A stretch of 64,000 nt of DNA, from assembly GCA_038238015.1 (NCBI GenBank), contig JBBRYA010000008.1, positions 19,220 through 83,219 on the forward strand, in the 5' to 3' direction. Positions within the stretch are counted from its first letter, which is position 1, and the number at the start of each line of letters is the position of its first letter. The notes under the pieces were generated by a model that was not told where the DNA came from, made no database searches, and saw only the letters and a program-made list of their open reading frames with translations. A program made the position numbers and the translations under genes. The DNA is from DASQFQ01 sp038238015. GTDB taxonomy: Bacteria; Actinomycetota; Thermoleophilia; Solirubrobacterales; Solirubrobacteraceae. Below are positions 1 to 8,216 of this stretch, piece by piece.

Positions 1-153
1 CACCAGTCGCGCTACGGCACCTCGATGGGCGCGAACGTGAGCAAGGGCGACGTAATCGGCTACGTCGGCTGCACCGGCCACTGCTTCGGCGACCACCTGC
101 ACTTCGAGACGCGCATCAACGGCCAGCCGGTCAACCCGATGGGCTACCTCTAG
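1..153 (+). CDS. M23 (LytM-type) metallopeptidase, C-terminal fragment
   Basis: Only the last 50 residues are inside the window; the gene begins upstream. The fragment has the end of a lysostaphin-type peptidase domain: a GDVIGYVG strand followed by GDHLHFE, which supplies the His-x-His zinc ligand pair of M23 enzymes, then the usual RINGQPVNPMGYL end. Family members cut peptidoglycan cross-links outside the membrane, or act as non-catalytic regulators of other hydrolases. The stop is 22 nt before lgt, so the two genes may be cotranscribed. The other metal ligands are outside the window, so activity cannot be judged. Confidence 0.85.
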   Translation, partial: HQSRYGTSMGANVSKGDVIGYVGCTGHCFGDHLHFETRINGQPVNPMGYL

Positions 154-175
154 CCGTGCGTATCCTTAGGGGGAG

Positions 176-925
176 ATGCTCCCTGAGCTGCACTTCCTCG
201 GCCTGACGCTGCAGACGTTCGGGCTGATGCTGGCGCTGGCGCTGGTCTGCTCGGGCCTGCTGGCCGCGCGGCGCCTGCGCGAGCTCGGCAAGCCCGCGGA
301 CTGGGCCTACGAGATCACGTTCTGGGCCGGGGTGGGCGGCATCGCGGGCGCCAAGCTCTGGTACGTCGTGGAGAAGGGCGACCTCGGCAGCCTGTTCTCG
401 GGCATCGGGCTGGTCTTCTACGGCGGCGCGATCGGCGGCACGCTGGCGGTGATGGCGTGGGCCTGGCGGCGCAAGTTCCTCGGCGCGGCGCTGTTCGACA
501 TGGGCGCGCCCGCGCTGGCCATCGGCTACGCGGTCGGTCGCCTGGGCTGCCAGCTGGCCGGGGACGGCGACTACGGCATCCCTTCGAGCCTGCCCTGGTC
601 GATGGCCTATCCCAACGGCACGGTGCCCACCACGATCCCGGTCCACCCGACGCCGATCTACGAGTTCATCGTGATGGGCCTGCTCACGATCTGGCTGTGG
701 CGGCGGCGCGATCGCGTGGCCCCCGGGTCGCTGTTCGCGCTGTGGGCCCTGTGGGCGGGGATCGAGCGCTTCCTGATCGAGTTCATCCGCCGTAACGACG
801 ACATCGTCGGGCCGTTCTCGCTGGCCCAGCTGGTCTCCGTGCTGATGATCCTCGGCGGCGGCGCCTGGCTCGCCCGCGAGCGGCTCGCGGCGCCCCGCGG
901 CGAGCCCGCGACCGTCGCGCGCTAG
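176..925 (+). CDS. lgt: Prolipoprotein diacylglyceryl transferase
   Basis: 249-residue polytopic membrane protein. Lgt transfers diacylglycerol from phosphatidylglycerol to the lipobox cysteine of prelipoproteins at the outer face of the cytoplasmic membrane, the first step of lipoprotein maturation. Visible features are several hydrophobic segments, the signature GRLGCQLAGDGDYG from about residue 121 (the Asn common in GR.GN is Cys here), the HPTPIYE segment and a C-terminal RFLIEFIR helix. The ATG is preceded by a GGGGGA ribosome-binding stretch. The length is somewhat short for the family. Its 3' end overlaps the convergent hydrolase gene by 4 nt. At least three likely lipoprotein substrates (at 7481, 10425 and 46325) lie in this window. 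Confidence 0.95.
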   Translation: MLPELHFLGLTLQTFGLMLALALVCSGLLAARRLRELGKPADWAYEITFWAGVGGIAGAKLWYVVEKGDLGSLFSGIGLVFYGGAIGGTLAVMAWAWRRKFLGAALFDMGAPALAIGYAVGRLGCQLAGDGDYGIPSSLPWSMAYPNGTVPTTIPVHPTPIYEFIVMGLLTIWLWRRRDRVAPGSLFALWALWAGIERFLIEFIRRNDDIVGPFSLAQLVSVLMILGGGAWLARERLAAPRGEPATVAR

Positions 926-1614
926 GCGGTCGTCAGCGCGCCGCGCAGCCAGCGCAGCGCCAGCCCCTGCAGCTCGGCGTCGTGCTGGACGGAGCGATGA
1001 TGGCCGCCCGGGACGACCACGAGCTTGGTCAACGGCGCCGGCGAGCGCCGCGCGAGCTCGATCGAGTGCGCGACCGGCACGCGCTCGTCGTTCTCGGCGT
1101 GGAGCAGCAGCAGCGGGACGGCGGAGCGCTCGACGGCCTCGTCGAGCGGATGCTCGGCGAGGAAGTCGCGCAGAGCCGGGCCGTCGGCGCGAAAGTCGAA
1201 GGCGCCCGCCTCGAGGCCGCGGGCGAGGCCCTCGGCGGTGGCCGGGCAGATCGCCACCGCCGCGCGGGCGCCGATCCGCTCCGCGGCGAGGATCGCGACG
1301 TAGCCGCCCATGCTCGACCCGCGCAGCGCGAGCGGGACCCCGCCCAGCAGCCCAGCGACGGCGGCGACGTCCTCGAGCAGCCGCGCGTCCAGCGCGCCCG
1401 TGCTGGCGCCGTGCCCGCGCTGGTCGAAGCAGACGGCGGACAGGCCAGCCGTGCGCGCCGCGCGGGCGAAGTCGTGGTGGCGCTCCTTGCAGGAGCCCGC
1501 ACCGTGGAGGATCACGATCCCGGCCTCGGGAGCCCGGTCGGGGAGCCAGAGCGAGTAGGCGAGGCCGTCGACCGCACCCTGCTCGGCCGGTCCGGCCGGG
1601 GTGGCATAGCGCAT
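922..1614 (-). CDS. Alpha/beta hydrolase
   Basis: 230-residue soluble alpha/beta-hydrolase-fold protein. Visible are the oxyanion strand VILHGAG near residue 36, the nucleophile elbow GSSMGG (Ser101), the acid HAENDERVP (Asp176) and the catalytic histidine in GGHHRS (about 205), so the triad is complete. Its size and lack of a lid insertion resemble small acylesterase or dienelactone-hydrolase-like proteins; the substrate cannot be told. It is divergent from lysA with only 14 bp between the two start codons, so each promoter must lie inside the other gene's 5' end or the two must share a very compact one. Confidence 0.85.
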   Translation of the reverse strand: MRYATPAGPAEQGAVDGLAYSLWLPDRAPEAGIVILHGAGSCKERHHDFARAARTAGLSAVCFDQRGHGASTGALDARLLEDVAAVAGLLGGVPLALRGSSMGGYVAILAAERIGARAAVAICPATAEGLARGLEAGAFDFRADGPALRDFLAEHPLDEAVERSAVPLLLLHAENDERVPVAHSIELARRSPAPLTKLVVVPGGHHRSVQHDAELQGLALRWLRGALTTA

Positions 1615-1628
1615 AATCGCTGCAGATC

Positions 1629-2867
1629 ATGGCTGCCGCGACGCTGACCGTCTACCCCGAGGCCGCGTCCGTGGAGGGCGGCCGGCTGTCGGTGGGCGGC
1701 TGTGACGCGGTCGAGCTGGCGCGCGAGTTCGGCACCCCGGCCTACGTCTACGCCGAGGACGACCTGCGGGCGCGGGCGCGGGAGTACGTCCACGCGCTGC
1801 ACGCACATCATCAGGGCGTCTGCGACGTCATCTTCGCCTCCAAGGCGTTCCCGTGCACGGCGGCCCTGGCGCTGTTCGCGCAGGAAGGGCTGTCCTGCGA
1901 CGTCGCCTCGGGCGGGGAGCTCCACCTCGCGCTGAACGCGGGCTTTGCCCCGGAGCGCATCCACCTGCACGGCAACGCCAAGTCCGAGGCCGAGCTGGCG
2001 ATGGCGGTGGCAGCCGGCGTCGGCTGGATCGTGCTCGACAACCACGACGACGTGGACAAGCTCGCGCGCGTCCTCGGGCCCGGACGGCGCCAGCAGGTGC
2101 TGCTGCGCGTGACCCCGGAGGTCGAGGCCGACACTCACGCGGCGATCCTCACCGGCCACGCCGAGTCGAAGTTCGGCTTCTCGCTCGCCGACGCGCGCGC
2201 GCTCACGCTCGATCCGCCCGGCCACCTCGTGCTGGCCGGCCTGCACGTGCACATCGGCTCCCAGCTCTTCGCGCTCGAGCCCTACCGTGAGGCGATCGCC
2301 GCGCTGGCCGAGCTCGGGGACTTCCCGGTCTACAACCTCGGCGGCGGCATGGCCGCGGCCTACACGCGCGCCGACCGCCCGCCGGGCGCCGACGCGTCGG
2401 TCGCCGCCATCGTCGAGTCGGCACACGAGCTGCTCGGGCGCGACAAGGTGCTGCTGATCGAGCCGGGCCGCTCGCTGGTGGCCAACGCAGGCGTGACGCT
2501 GTACCGCGTCGAATCGGTCAAGGGCAACTTCGTCGCCGTCGACGGCGGCATGTCCGACAACCTGCGCCCGATGCTCTACGACGCCGTCTACGAAGCCGAC
2601 ATCGCCGACCGCCTGGGGGACGGCACGCCCTTCACGGTCGTCGGCAAGCACTGCGAGTCCGGCGACGTGCTGGTGGAGCGGGCCTCGCTGCGCGACCCGG
2701 TCCCCGGCGACGTCCTCGTCACCCCGGCCACCGGCGCCTACGGGCACGCGCTGGCCAACAACTACAACGGCGTCCCGCGCCCGCCGGTCATCTTCTGCTC
2801 GGGCGGCGACGCGCGCGCCGTCGTGCGGCGCGAGACCTACGACGACCTGACCGCCCGTGACCTCTGA
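1629..2867 (+). CDS. lysA: Diaminopimelate decarboxylase
   Basis: 412 residues, fold-type III PLP enzyme that decarboxylates meso-diaminopimelate to L-lysine in the last step of lysine synthesis. The PLP lysine is Lys72 in FASKAFPC. Further family marks are HVHIGSQ, the glycine-rich YNLGGGMA segment, the EPGRSLVANAG phosphate-binding stretch, and HCESGDVL with the active-site Cys of the partner subunit (about 342). It is the first gene of the aspartate-family run lysA-hom-thrC-thrB and overlaps hom by 11 nt, implying translational coupling. The ATG at 1629 gives the usual N-terminus. Confidence 0.96.
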   Translation: MAAATLTVYPEAASVEGGRLSVGGCDAVELAREFGTPAYVYAEDDLRARAREYVHALHAHHQGVCDVIFASKAFPCTAALALFAQEGLSCDVASGGELHLALNAGFAPERIHLHGNAKSEAELAMAVAAGVGWIVLDNHDDVDKLARVLGPGRRQQVLLRVTPEVEADTHAAILTGHAESKFGFSLADARALTLDPPGHLVLAGLHVHIGSQLFALEPYREAIAALAELGDFPVYNLGGGMAAAYTRADRPPGADASVAAIVESAHELLGRDKVLLIEPGRSLVANAGVTLYRVESVKGNFVAVDGGMSDNLRPMLYDAVYEADIADRLGDGTPFTVVGKHCESGDVLVERASLRDPVPGDVLVTPATGAYGHALANNYNGVPRPPVIFCSGGDARAVVRRETYDDLTARDL

Positions 2868-4089
2868 GCCGCGGCCCTTCCGGGTCGGGCTGCTCGGGCA
2901 CGGCACCGTCGGCGCAGCGTTCGCCGAGCTGCTGGGAGAGCGCGCGGAGGCGGTCGCCGCGATCACCGGGCTGCGGCCCGAGCTCGCGGGCACGCTGACC
3001 CGTTCGCAGGGCGACTTCGACGCGATCCTGGAGGGCTCCGACCTCGTGGTCGAGCTGATGGGCGGGATCGACCCGGCGCGCGACTACGTGCTGCGGGCGA
3101 TGCGCGCCGGCAAGCACGTGGTGTCGGCCAATAAGCAGCTGCTCTCCCAGCACGGGGAGGAGCTGTGGGCGACGGCGCGCGAGCACGGCGTACAGCTGCG
3201 CTTCGAGGGCGCGGTAGCGGGCGTGGTCCCGGTCATCCGGGTGCTGCAGGAGTCGCTGGCCGGCGCCCACGTCGAGCGCGTGCACGGGATCGTCAACGGG
3301 ACGACCAACTACATCCTGTCCGAGATGGCCGCCGCCGGGATCTCCTACGAGACCGCGCTCGCGCAGGCCCAGGCGCTGGGCTACGCCGAGGCCGACCCGA
3401 CCGACGACGTGACCGGGCGCGACGCCGCCGCCAAGATGGCGATCATCGCTCGGCTGGCGTTCTCGACGCCCGTCCACCTCGATCAGGTCCGCTACGAGGG
3501 CATCGAGCAGATCACCGCCGACGACATCGCCTACGCGCAGGAGCTGGGCCTCGGGCTGAAGCTGATCGGCACCGCCGAGCGGGTGAACGGCGGCGTCAGC
3601 GTGCGCGTGCACCCGGCGTTCCTCTACGCCGCCCATCCGCTGGCCTCGATCCACGGCCCGTTCAACGCCGTCACCGTGGAGTCGGCGGCCATCACCGAGA
3701 TCACCCTCTCGGGCCCGGGGGCGGGCGGGCCGCAGACCGCGAGCGCCGTGCTCGGCGACGTGATCTCGGCAATGATCCCGCCGGCCACGACGCCCGAGAC
3801 GACCGAGGAGCTGGCCATCGTGGAAGACGTGGAGTCGGCGTTCTACGTTCACCTCGAGGTCGCCGACCGCCCCGGGGTCCTCGCCCAGATCGCCGAGGTC
3901 CTGGGGATGCAGGGCGCATCGGTGAAGTCGGTCGTCCAGCGCGGCCTCGGCGAGAACGCGCGCCTCGTGATGGTCATCCATCCGCTGCTCGAGTCGCGCT
4001 TCTACGCGGCCCTGCGCATGATCGGCCAGCTCGGCTTCATGCGCTCGCCGCCGCGGGCGATTCGGGTGATCGACGAGGAGTTCTCCTGA
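2857..4089 (+). CDS. hom: Homoserine dehydrogenase with ACT domain
   Basis: 410 residues. It reduces L-aspartate 4-semialdehyde to L-homoserine, the branch point to threonine and methionine. Order of domains: Rossmann NAD(P) domain with GLLGHGTVG near residue 10, the NGTTNYIL substrate region, the catalytic GRDAAAKM lysine region, and a C-terminal ACT domain from about residue 335 (HLEVADRPGVLAQIAEVL) that usually binds threonine for feedback inhibition. The GTG start lies inside the end of lysA. The stop TGA overlaps the proposed CTG start of thrC. Length and architecture are normal for the monofunctional enzyme. Confidence 0.96.
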   Translation: MTSEPRPFRVGLLGHGTVGAAFAELLGERAEAVAAITGLRPELAGTLTRSQGDFDAILEGSDLVVELMGGIDPARDYVLRAMRAGKHVVSANKQLLSQHGEELWATAREHGVQLRFEGAVAGVVPVIRVLQESLAGAHVERVHGIVNGTTNYILSEMAAAGISYETALAQAQALGYAEADPTDDVTGRDAAAKMAIIARLAFSTPVHLDQVRYEGIEQITADDIAYAQELGLGLKLIGTAERVNGGVSVRVHPAFLYAAHPLASIHGPFNAVTVESAAITEITLSGPGAGGPQTASAVLGDVISAMIPPATTPETTEELAIVEDVESAFYVHLEVADRPGVLAQIAEVLGMQGASVKSVVQRGLGENARLVMVIHPLLESRFYAALRMIGQLGFMRSPPRAIRVIDEEFS

Positions 4090-5108
4090 GCCCGGGCCTC
4101 ATCGAGCGCTACCGCGACCGCCTCCCGTTCGCCCCGGAGGACCCCGTGGTCTCGCTGCAGGAGGGCTCGACGCCGCTGGTGATGGCCGAGCGCCTGTCTG
4201 AGCGCGTCGGCGCGGAGGTCTGGCTGAAGATCGAGGGCGCGAACCCGACGGGCTCCTTCAAGGACCGCGGGATGACCTGCGCGGTGTCCGCCGCGCTGCG
4301 CGACGGCGCCGAGGCCGTGATCTGCGCCTCGACGGGCAACACCGCGGCGAGCGCCGCCGCCTACGCGGCGCGCGCGGGGCTCACCGGCGCGGTGATCGTC
4401 CCCGAGGGCAAGATCGCGACCGGGAAGCTCGCGCAGGCGCTGATGCACGGCGCGCGCGTGGTCGCGCTGCGCGGCAACTTCGACGCGGCGCTGACGCTCG
4501 TGCGCGAGCTGGTCAAGCGCCATCCGATCGCGCTCGTCAACTCGGTCAACGAGTACCGGCTCGAGGGCCAGAAGACCGCGGCCTTCGAGCTCGTGGACGA
4601 GCTCGGGGAGATCGACGCGCTCTGCATCCCGGTCGGTAACGCGGGCAACGTCACCGCGTACTGGCGCGGCTTCGAAGAGGCGGGCGCCACGCGCCCCCGG
4701 ATGCTCGGCTTCCAGGCCGAAGGGGCGGCGCCGCTCGTCCACGGCGCCCCGGTGGAGAACCCAGAGACCGTCGCCAGCGCGATCCGGATCGGCAACCCCG
4801 CGCGCTGGGAGGAGGCGATGGGGGCGATGACGGCCTCCCACGGCGACATCCGCGCCGTGACCGACGAGGAGATCCTCGACGCCTACCGCTGGCTGGCCGC
4901 GCACGAGGGCGTGTTCTGCGAGCCCGCGTCGGCGGCCGGGGTCGCGGGCCTGCTGCGCTACGGCGCCGACGGCGCGCGCCGCGTCGTCTGCGTGCTCACC
5001 GGGCACGGCCTGAAGGATCCGCAGACCGCGCTCGGGCACGCGGGCTCGGTCGTGCCCTGCGAGCCCGACATCGCCGCCGTCGAGCGCGCGGTGCTCCCGC
5101 CGGCGTGA
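4086..5108 (+). CDS. thrC: Threonine synthase (proposed CTG start)
   Basis: 340 residues if started at the CTG at 4086. It converts O-phosphohomoserine to threonine with PLP. The cofactor lysine is Lys59 in SFKDRGM; ASTGNTAAS and the PVGNAGNV phosphate-binding loop are present. The conserved N-terminus GLIERYRDRLPF lies just after 4086, but there is no ATG, GTG or TTG in frame near it. The only candidate is CTG, whose last two bases begin the hom stop codon (CTGA). The next in-frame GTG (4146) would remove the conserved N-terminal helix. Start by re-initiation after hom is therefore inferred. It overlaps thrB by 4 nt. Confidence 0.93.
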   Translation: MSPGLIERYRDRLPFAPEDPVVSLQEGSTPLVMAERLSERVGAEVWLKIEGANPTGSFKDRGMTCAVSAALRDGAEAVICASTGNTAASAAAYAARAGLTGAVIVPEGKIATGKLAQALMHGARVVALRGNFDAALTLVRELVKRHPIALVNSVNEYRLEGQKTAAFELVDELGEIDALCIPVGNAGNVTAYWRGFEEAGATRPRMLGFQAEGAAPLVHGAPVENPETVASAIRIGNPARWEEAMGAMTASHGDIRAVTDEEILDAYRWLAAHEGVFCEPASAAGVAGLLRYGADGARRVVCVLTGHGLKDPQTALGHAGSVVPCEPDIAAVERAVLPPA

Positions 5109-5959
5109 ACCGCCGCCGCGTCGTCCGGGTTCCGGCCTCCTCGGCCAACCTCGGGCCGGGCTTCGACGTCCTGGCCGCGGCGCTGGCCCTCCACATCGAG
5201 GTCGAGGTCGTCGAGACCGGGCGCTTCGGCGTCCGCACGGGCCTGGCGATCGCCCGCGACGAGCGCAACCTCGTCGTGCGCGGGTTCGAGCGCCTGCACC
5301 CGGCCGGCGACTTCGAGTTCCGCATCACCGCGAACGTCCCGCTGGCCGGCGGGCTGGGTACGAGCGCGGCGGCCTACGTCGCGGGCCTGGTGGCCGCGGA
5401 CTCGCTGTTCGAGCTCGACGCCGACGTCCTCGCCCTCGCGTCCGAGCTCGAGGGCCATCCCGACAACGCCGCGGCGGCCCTGCTCGGCGGCTTCGTGATC
5501 TGCGCGGACGGCCAGGCCGTGCGCCTGGAGGTGCCGGCCGGCCTCGAGGCGGTGCTGGTCGTGCCCGATCGCGCGGTACGGACCGCGAAGGCGCGCGCGG
5601 CGCTGCCGGCCGAGGTGCCGATGAGCGACGCGGTGTTCAACGTCGCGCACGCGAGCCTGCTCGTGCTGGGGCTCGCCGAGGGCCGCTGGGACCTGATCGC
5701 CCGCGGGCTCTCCGACCGCCTGCACCAGCCACGCCGCGCGTCGCTGTTCCCGCGCTCGGCGGCGCTGCTCGACCGCGCGGTCGAGCTGGGCGCGCTCGGC
5801 GCCACGATCTCGGGCGCGGGCCCGAGCGTGCTGGTGTGGACCCAGTTCGAGGCCACCGGCGGCGTGCTCGAGCGGCTGCGCGCGGAGGCCGAGGGCTGGG
5901 CGAGCGTTCTGCGCGTCCCGTTCGAGCCTCAGGGCGCCGACGTGCGCGAGATCGCCTGA
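5105..5959 (+). CDS. thrB: Homoserine kinase
   Basis: 284-residue GHMP-family kinase that phosphorylates L-homoserine to supply threonine synthase. N-terminal RVPASSANLGPGFDVL is the substrate-binding signature, PLAGGLGTSAAA is the GHMP ATP-binding loop (about residues 80-91), and the C-terminal ISGAGPSVLVW is the third conserved glycine-rich motif. The start is a GTG overlapping the thrC stop (GTGA), which completes the run lysA-hom-thrC-thrB. It ends one base before the convergent lyase-like gene, and no hairpin terminator is visible between them. Confidence 0.95.
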   Translation: MNRRRVVRVPASSANLGPGFDVLAAALALHIEVEVVETGRFGVRTGLAIARDERNLVVRGFERLHPAGDFEFRITANVPLAGGLGTSAAAYVAGLVAADSLFELDADVLALASELEGHPDNAAAALLGGFVICADGQAVRLEVPAGLEAVLVVPDRAVRTAKARAALPAEVPMSDAVFNVAHASLLVLGLAEGRWDLIARGLSDRLHQPRRASLFPRSAALLDRAVELGALGATISGAGPSVLVWTQFEATGGVLERLRAEAEGWASVLRVPFEPQGADVREIA

Positions 5960-5960
5960 G

Positions 5961-7484
5961 TCACTGGTCGCCCGGCTCGTCCTGGATCCACAGCGCGTCG
6001 TCGAACAGCAGCCGCCGGGCGGCCTCGAGATCGCCCGAGAGCGGTCGGTCGGTCATGTCGGCGTCGAGGCGGTCGGCCGCGGCGTCGTGGAGCCGCATCA
6101 GGGCCGGGGAGGCCGGCCGGCGCCCGCGCAGCCGCAGCGCGCGCACCGCGAGCACGAGCTCGGCGGAGACCGCCACGGCCATCCGCGAGATCGCGTCGGA
6201 GGTCCGCCGGGCGGAGTGCCCCGCGAAGTTCGCGTGCGACTCGATCCCCGACTGCACGCTCGTGGTCTGCGAGGCGGCGCTGGCCGCGAGCGAGCGCACC
6301 TCCGCGGCGGCGGCGTGCGCGGTGTACTCGAGGATCATCGCCCCGGAGTCGGGCCCGGGGTTCCGGGCCAGCTGCGAGGCCAGGCCAGTCACCTCAGGGT
6401 CGAGCAGCGCGCTCACCCGTGCCGCGACCAGCGACGCGGACTGCGCCATCGCTCCGCGCAGCGAGTCGAGCGCCAGCGTCAGGACGCCGGCGTGGAAGTT
6501 GCCGTTCGGCAGCGCGACGCCGTCGCCCGGGAGCAGCAGCGCGTTCTCCCCGGCGACGTTGAGCTCGATCTCGAGAACGCGGGCCAAGCGCTCGAGCGCG
6601 TCCAGCAGCGTCCCCTCGACCTGCGGCACGCAGCGGAACACGAAGGCGTCGTGGACCGTCCGGCCGGCAGCGTGCGCATCCGGCGCGAGCCCGCCGAGCA
6701 GCTCGCGCAGGCGGCGCGCGACCTCGACCTGGCCGCGGTGGGGCCGCGCAGCGTGCACGCGCGGGTCGAGAACGGCGAGGTCGGCGCCGGTCGCGTCGTA
6801 GGACAGCGCGGTCACCGCGAGCGCGGAGTCCAGCAGGCGGCTCGCGTCGTGGAAGACGAGCGCGGCGAGGCCGATGCTCACGGCGTTGGAGCTCATGAAC
6901 CCGATGCCGTCGCGCGCGCCGTAGTGCACCGGGGTGAGGCCGTGCGCCGCAAGCGCCTCCGCGGCGGGCACGACGTCGTCGCCGACCCAGCAGTCGCCCT
7001 CGCCGCCGAGCGCCACGCCGATCTCGGCCAGCGCGGTCAGGTCGCCGGTGCCCAGCGAGCCGAGCTCGCGCACGAACGGCGTCACGCGCGCGCCCAGCGC
7101 CCCGAGCAGCGCGTCGATCAGCCCGTCGCCCACGCCCGCGCCCCCGGCCCCGAGCTGGTTGAGCCGGACCGCCATCGCAGCCCGCACCACCTCGACGGTC
7201 AACGGCGCCCCGCCGCCGCCGGCGTGGCTGCGCAGCAGCCGCCACTGGTGGTCGTCGGGGTCCTCCAGCGCGGCCGGCGCCGAGCGCAGCGACCCGACCC
7301 CCGTGGTGACGCCGTAGAGCAGGTCACCGCGGCGGCGCAGCGAGCTGACCAGGCGCTCGGCGGCGGCGTTGCGCTCGCGCGCATCGGCGCCGATCGCGGC
7401 CTCGGCGCGGCCACGGGCGAGCTCGACCACCTTGGCCGGCGTGAGCGTGCGGCCGTCGAGCGTGATGGTCGGGCCGCGGGTCAC
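5961..7484 (-). CDS. Aromatic amino acid lyase (HAL/PAL) family protein with altered MIO triad
   Basis: 507 residues over the full length of the histidine/phenylalanine ammonia-lyase fold. Conserved elements are YGVTTGVGSL (catalytic Tyr loop), SSNAVSIG, VHDAFVFRCVPQ and NGNFHAG. In true lyases the MIO cofactor forms from Ala-Ser-Gly in a GS(V/L)GASGDL context. Here the segment reads GSLGTGDLTALAE: one residue shorter, with no serine at the cyclising position and Gly-Thr-Gly as the nearest equivalent. The usual C-terminal Gln-Glu pair is replaced by QSGIESHANF. It could be a divergent lyase/aminomutase subfamily or a non-lyase descendant. It overlaps the L,D-transpeptidase gene by 4 nt. Substrate unknown. 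Confidence 0.85.
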   Translation of the reverse strand: MTRGPTITLDGRTLTPAKVVELARGRAEAAIGADARERNAAAERLVSSLRRRGDLLYGVTTGVGSLRSAPAALEDPDDHQWRLLRSHAGGGGAPLTVEVVRAAMAVRLNQLGAGGAGVGDGLIDALLGALGARVTPFVRELGSLGTGDLTALAEIGVALGGEGDCWVGDDVVPAAEALAAHGLTPVHYGARDGIGFMSSNAVSIGLAALVFHDASRLLDSALAVTALSYDATGADLAVLDPRVHAARPHRGQVEVARRLRELLGGLAPDAHAAGRTVHDAFVFRCVPQVEGTLLDALERLARVLEIELNVAGENALLLPGDGVALPNGNFHAGVLTLALDSLRGAMAQSASLVAARVSALLDPEVTGLASQLARNPGPDSGAMILEYTAHAAAAEVRSLAASAASQTTSVQSGIESHANFAGHSARRTSDAISRMAVAVSAELVLAVRALRLRGRRPASPALMRLHDAAADRLDADMTDRPLSGDLEAARRLLFDDALWIQDEPGDQ

Positions 7485-8215
7485 GCGCGCACGAACACCG
7501 GCGCCCCGACGGGGACGCTGCGCATGAGCCGGCGGACGTCGCGCTCGCGGGCGCGCATGCAGCCCAGCGAGGCCGCCGTGCCGACGGTCTGCACCTGCGG
7601 CGTGGCGTGGATCGCGAGGCGGTCGCCGCCCGGCCAGCCGGGCAGCAGCTTCGTCTGGTGCCCCGAGAGCGCGAGCGCGCAGCAGCCGTAGGGCGAGGCG
7701 GGATCGTCGGGGTGCAGCTTGTCGGTGATCGCGAAGCGCCCGGTCGGCGTCGGGGTGCCCGGCCGCCCGACGGCGACCGGGAAGCGCGTGACCACGCGGT
7801 CGCCGTGGCGCAGCGTGAGCCGGCGCGCGGAGCGGTCGACGTGCAGCGACCAGTCGGTCCCCGCCAGCCGGGCGCGGCGCTCGGAGATCCAGCCCGCGCG
7901 GCCGTTCGGGCGCTCGGAGGTGACCACCCGCAGCCAGCCGCCGCGTCGGGCGGTGACGCCGAGCACCCGCCGGGACCCGAACTCGGTACGCATGCCGAGC
8001 CGGGCGAGCACGCGGCCCCCCGGGCGGGCCCGCAGCTCCGCGGCGGCCAGCAGGCGCGCGGTCAGGTAGCGCCCGCCGGGTGCGGGCCGCTCAACCTTGC
8101 CGGCCGCCGTGAATGGCGGCCGCTGCGCGGGCGTGCCTACCGGCCTGGCGGCGCCGCAGCCGCCGAGGACGAGGACCAGCGCGAGGAGGAGCGGGCGTCG
8201 CCGCATCCTCCTCAA
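7481..8215 (-). CDS. L,D-transpeptidase (YkuD) lipoprotein
   Basis: 244 residues. The N-terminal signal peptide ends in lipobox LGGC (Cys20), so it should be anchored to the outer face of the membrane by lgt/lsp. A small SH3-like region (about 45-115) is followed by the YkuD catalytic domain with His203 in IHATPQ and the nucleophile Cys219 in SLGCMR. These enzymes make 3-3 peptidoglycan cross-links or attach proteins to the wall. Its minus-strand neighbours are parA 1 bp upstream and the lyase-like gene overlapping downstream, so FHA-parA-ldt-lyase looks like one transcription unit. Confidence 0.9.
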   Translation of the reverse strand: MRRMRRRPLLLALVLVLGGCGAARPVGTPAQRPPFTAAGKVERPAPGGRYLTARLLAAAELRARPGGRVLARLGMRTEFGSRRVLGVTARRGGWLRVVTSERPNGRAGWISERRARLAGTDWSLHVDRSARRLTLRHGDRVVTRFPVAVGRPGTPTPTGRFAITDKLHPDDPASPYGCCALALSGHQTKLLPGWPGGDRLAIHATPQVQTVGTAASLGCMRARERDVRRLMRSVPVGAPVFVRA

Positions 8216-8216
8216 T

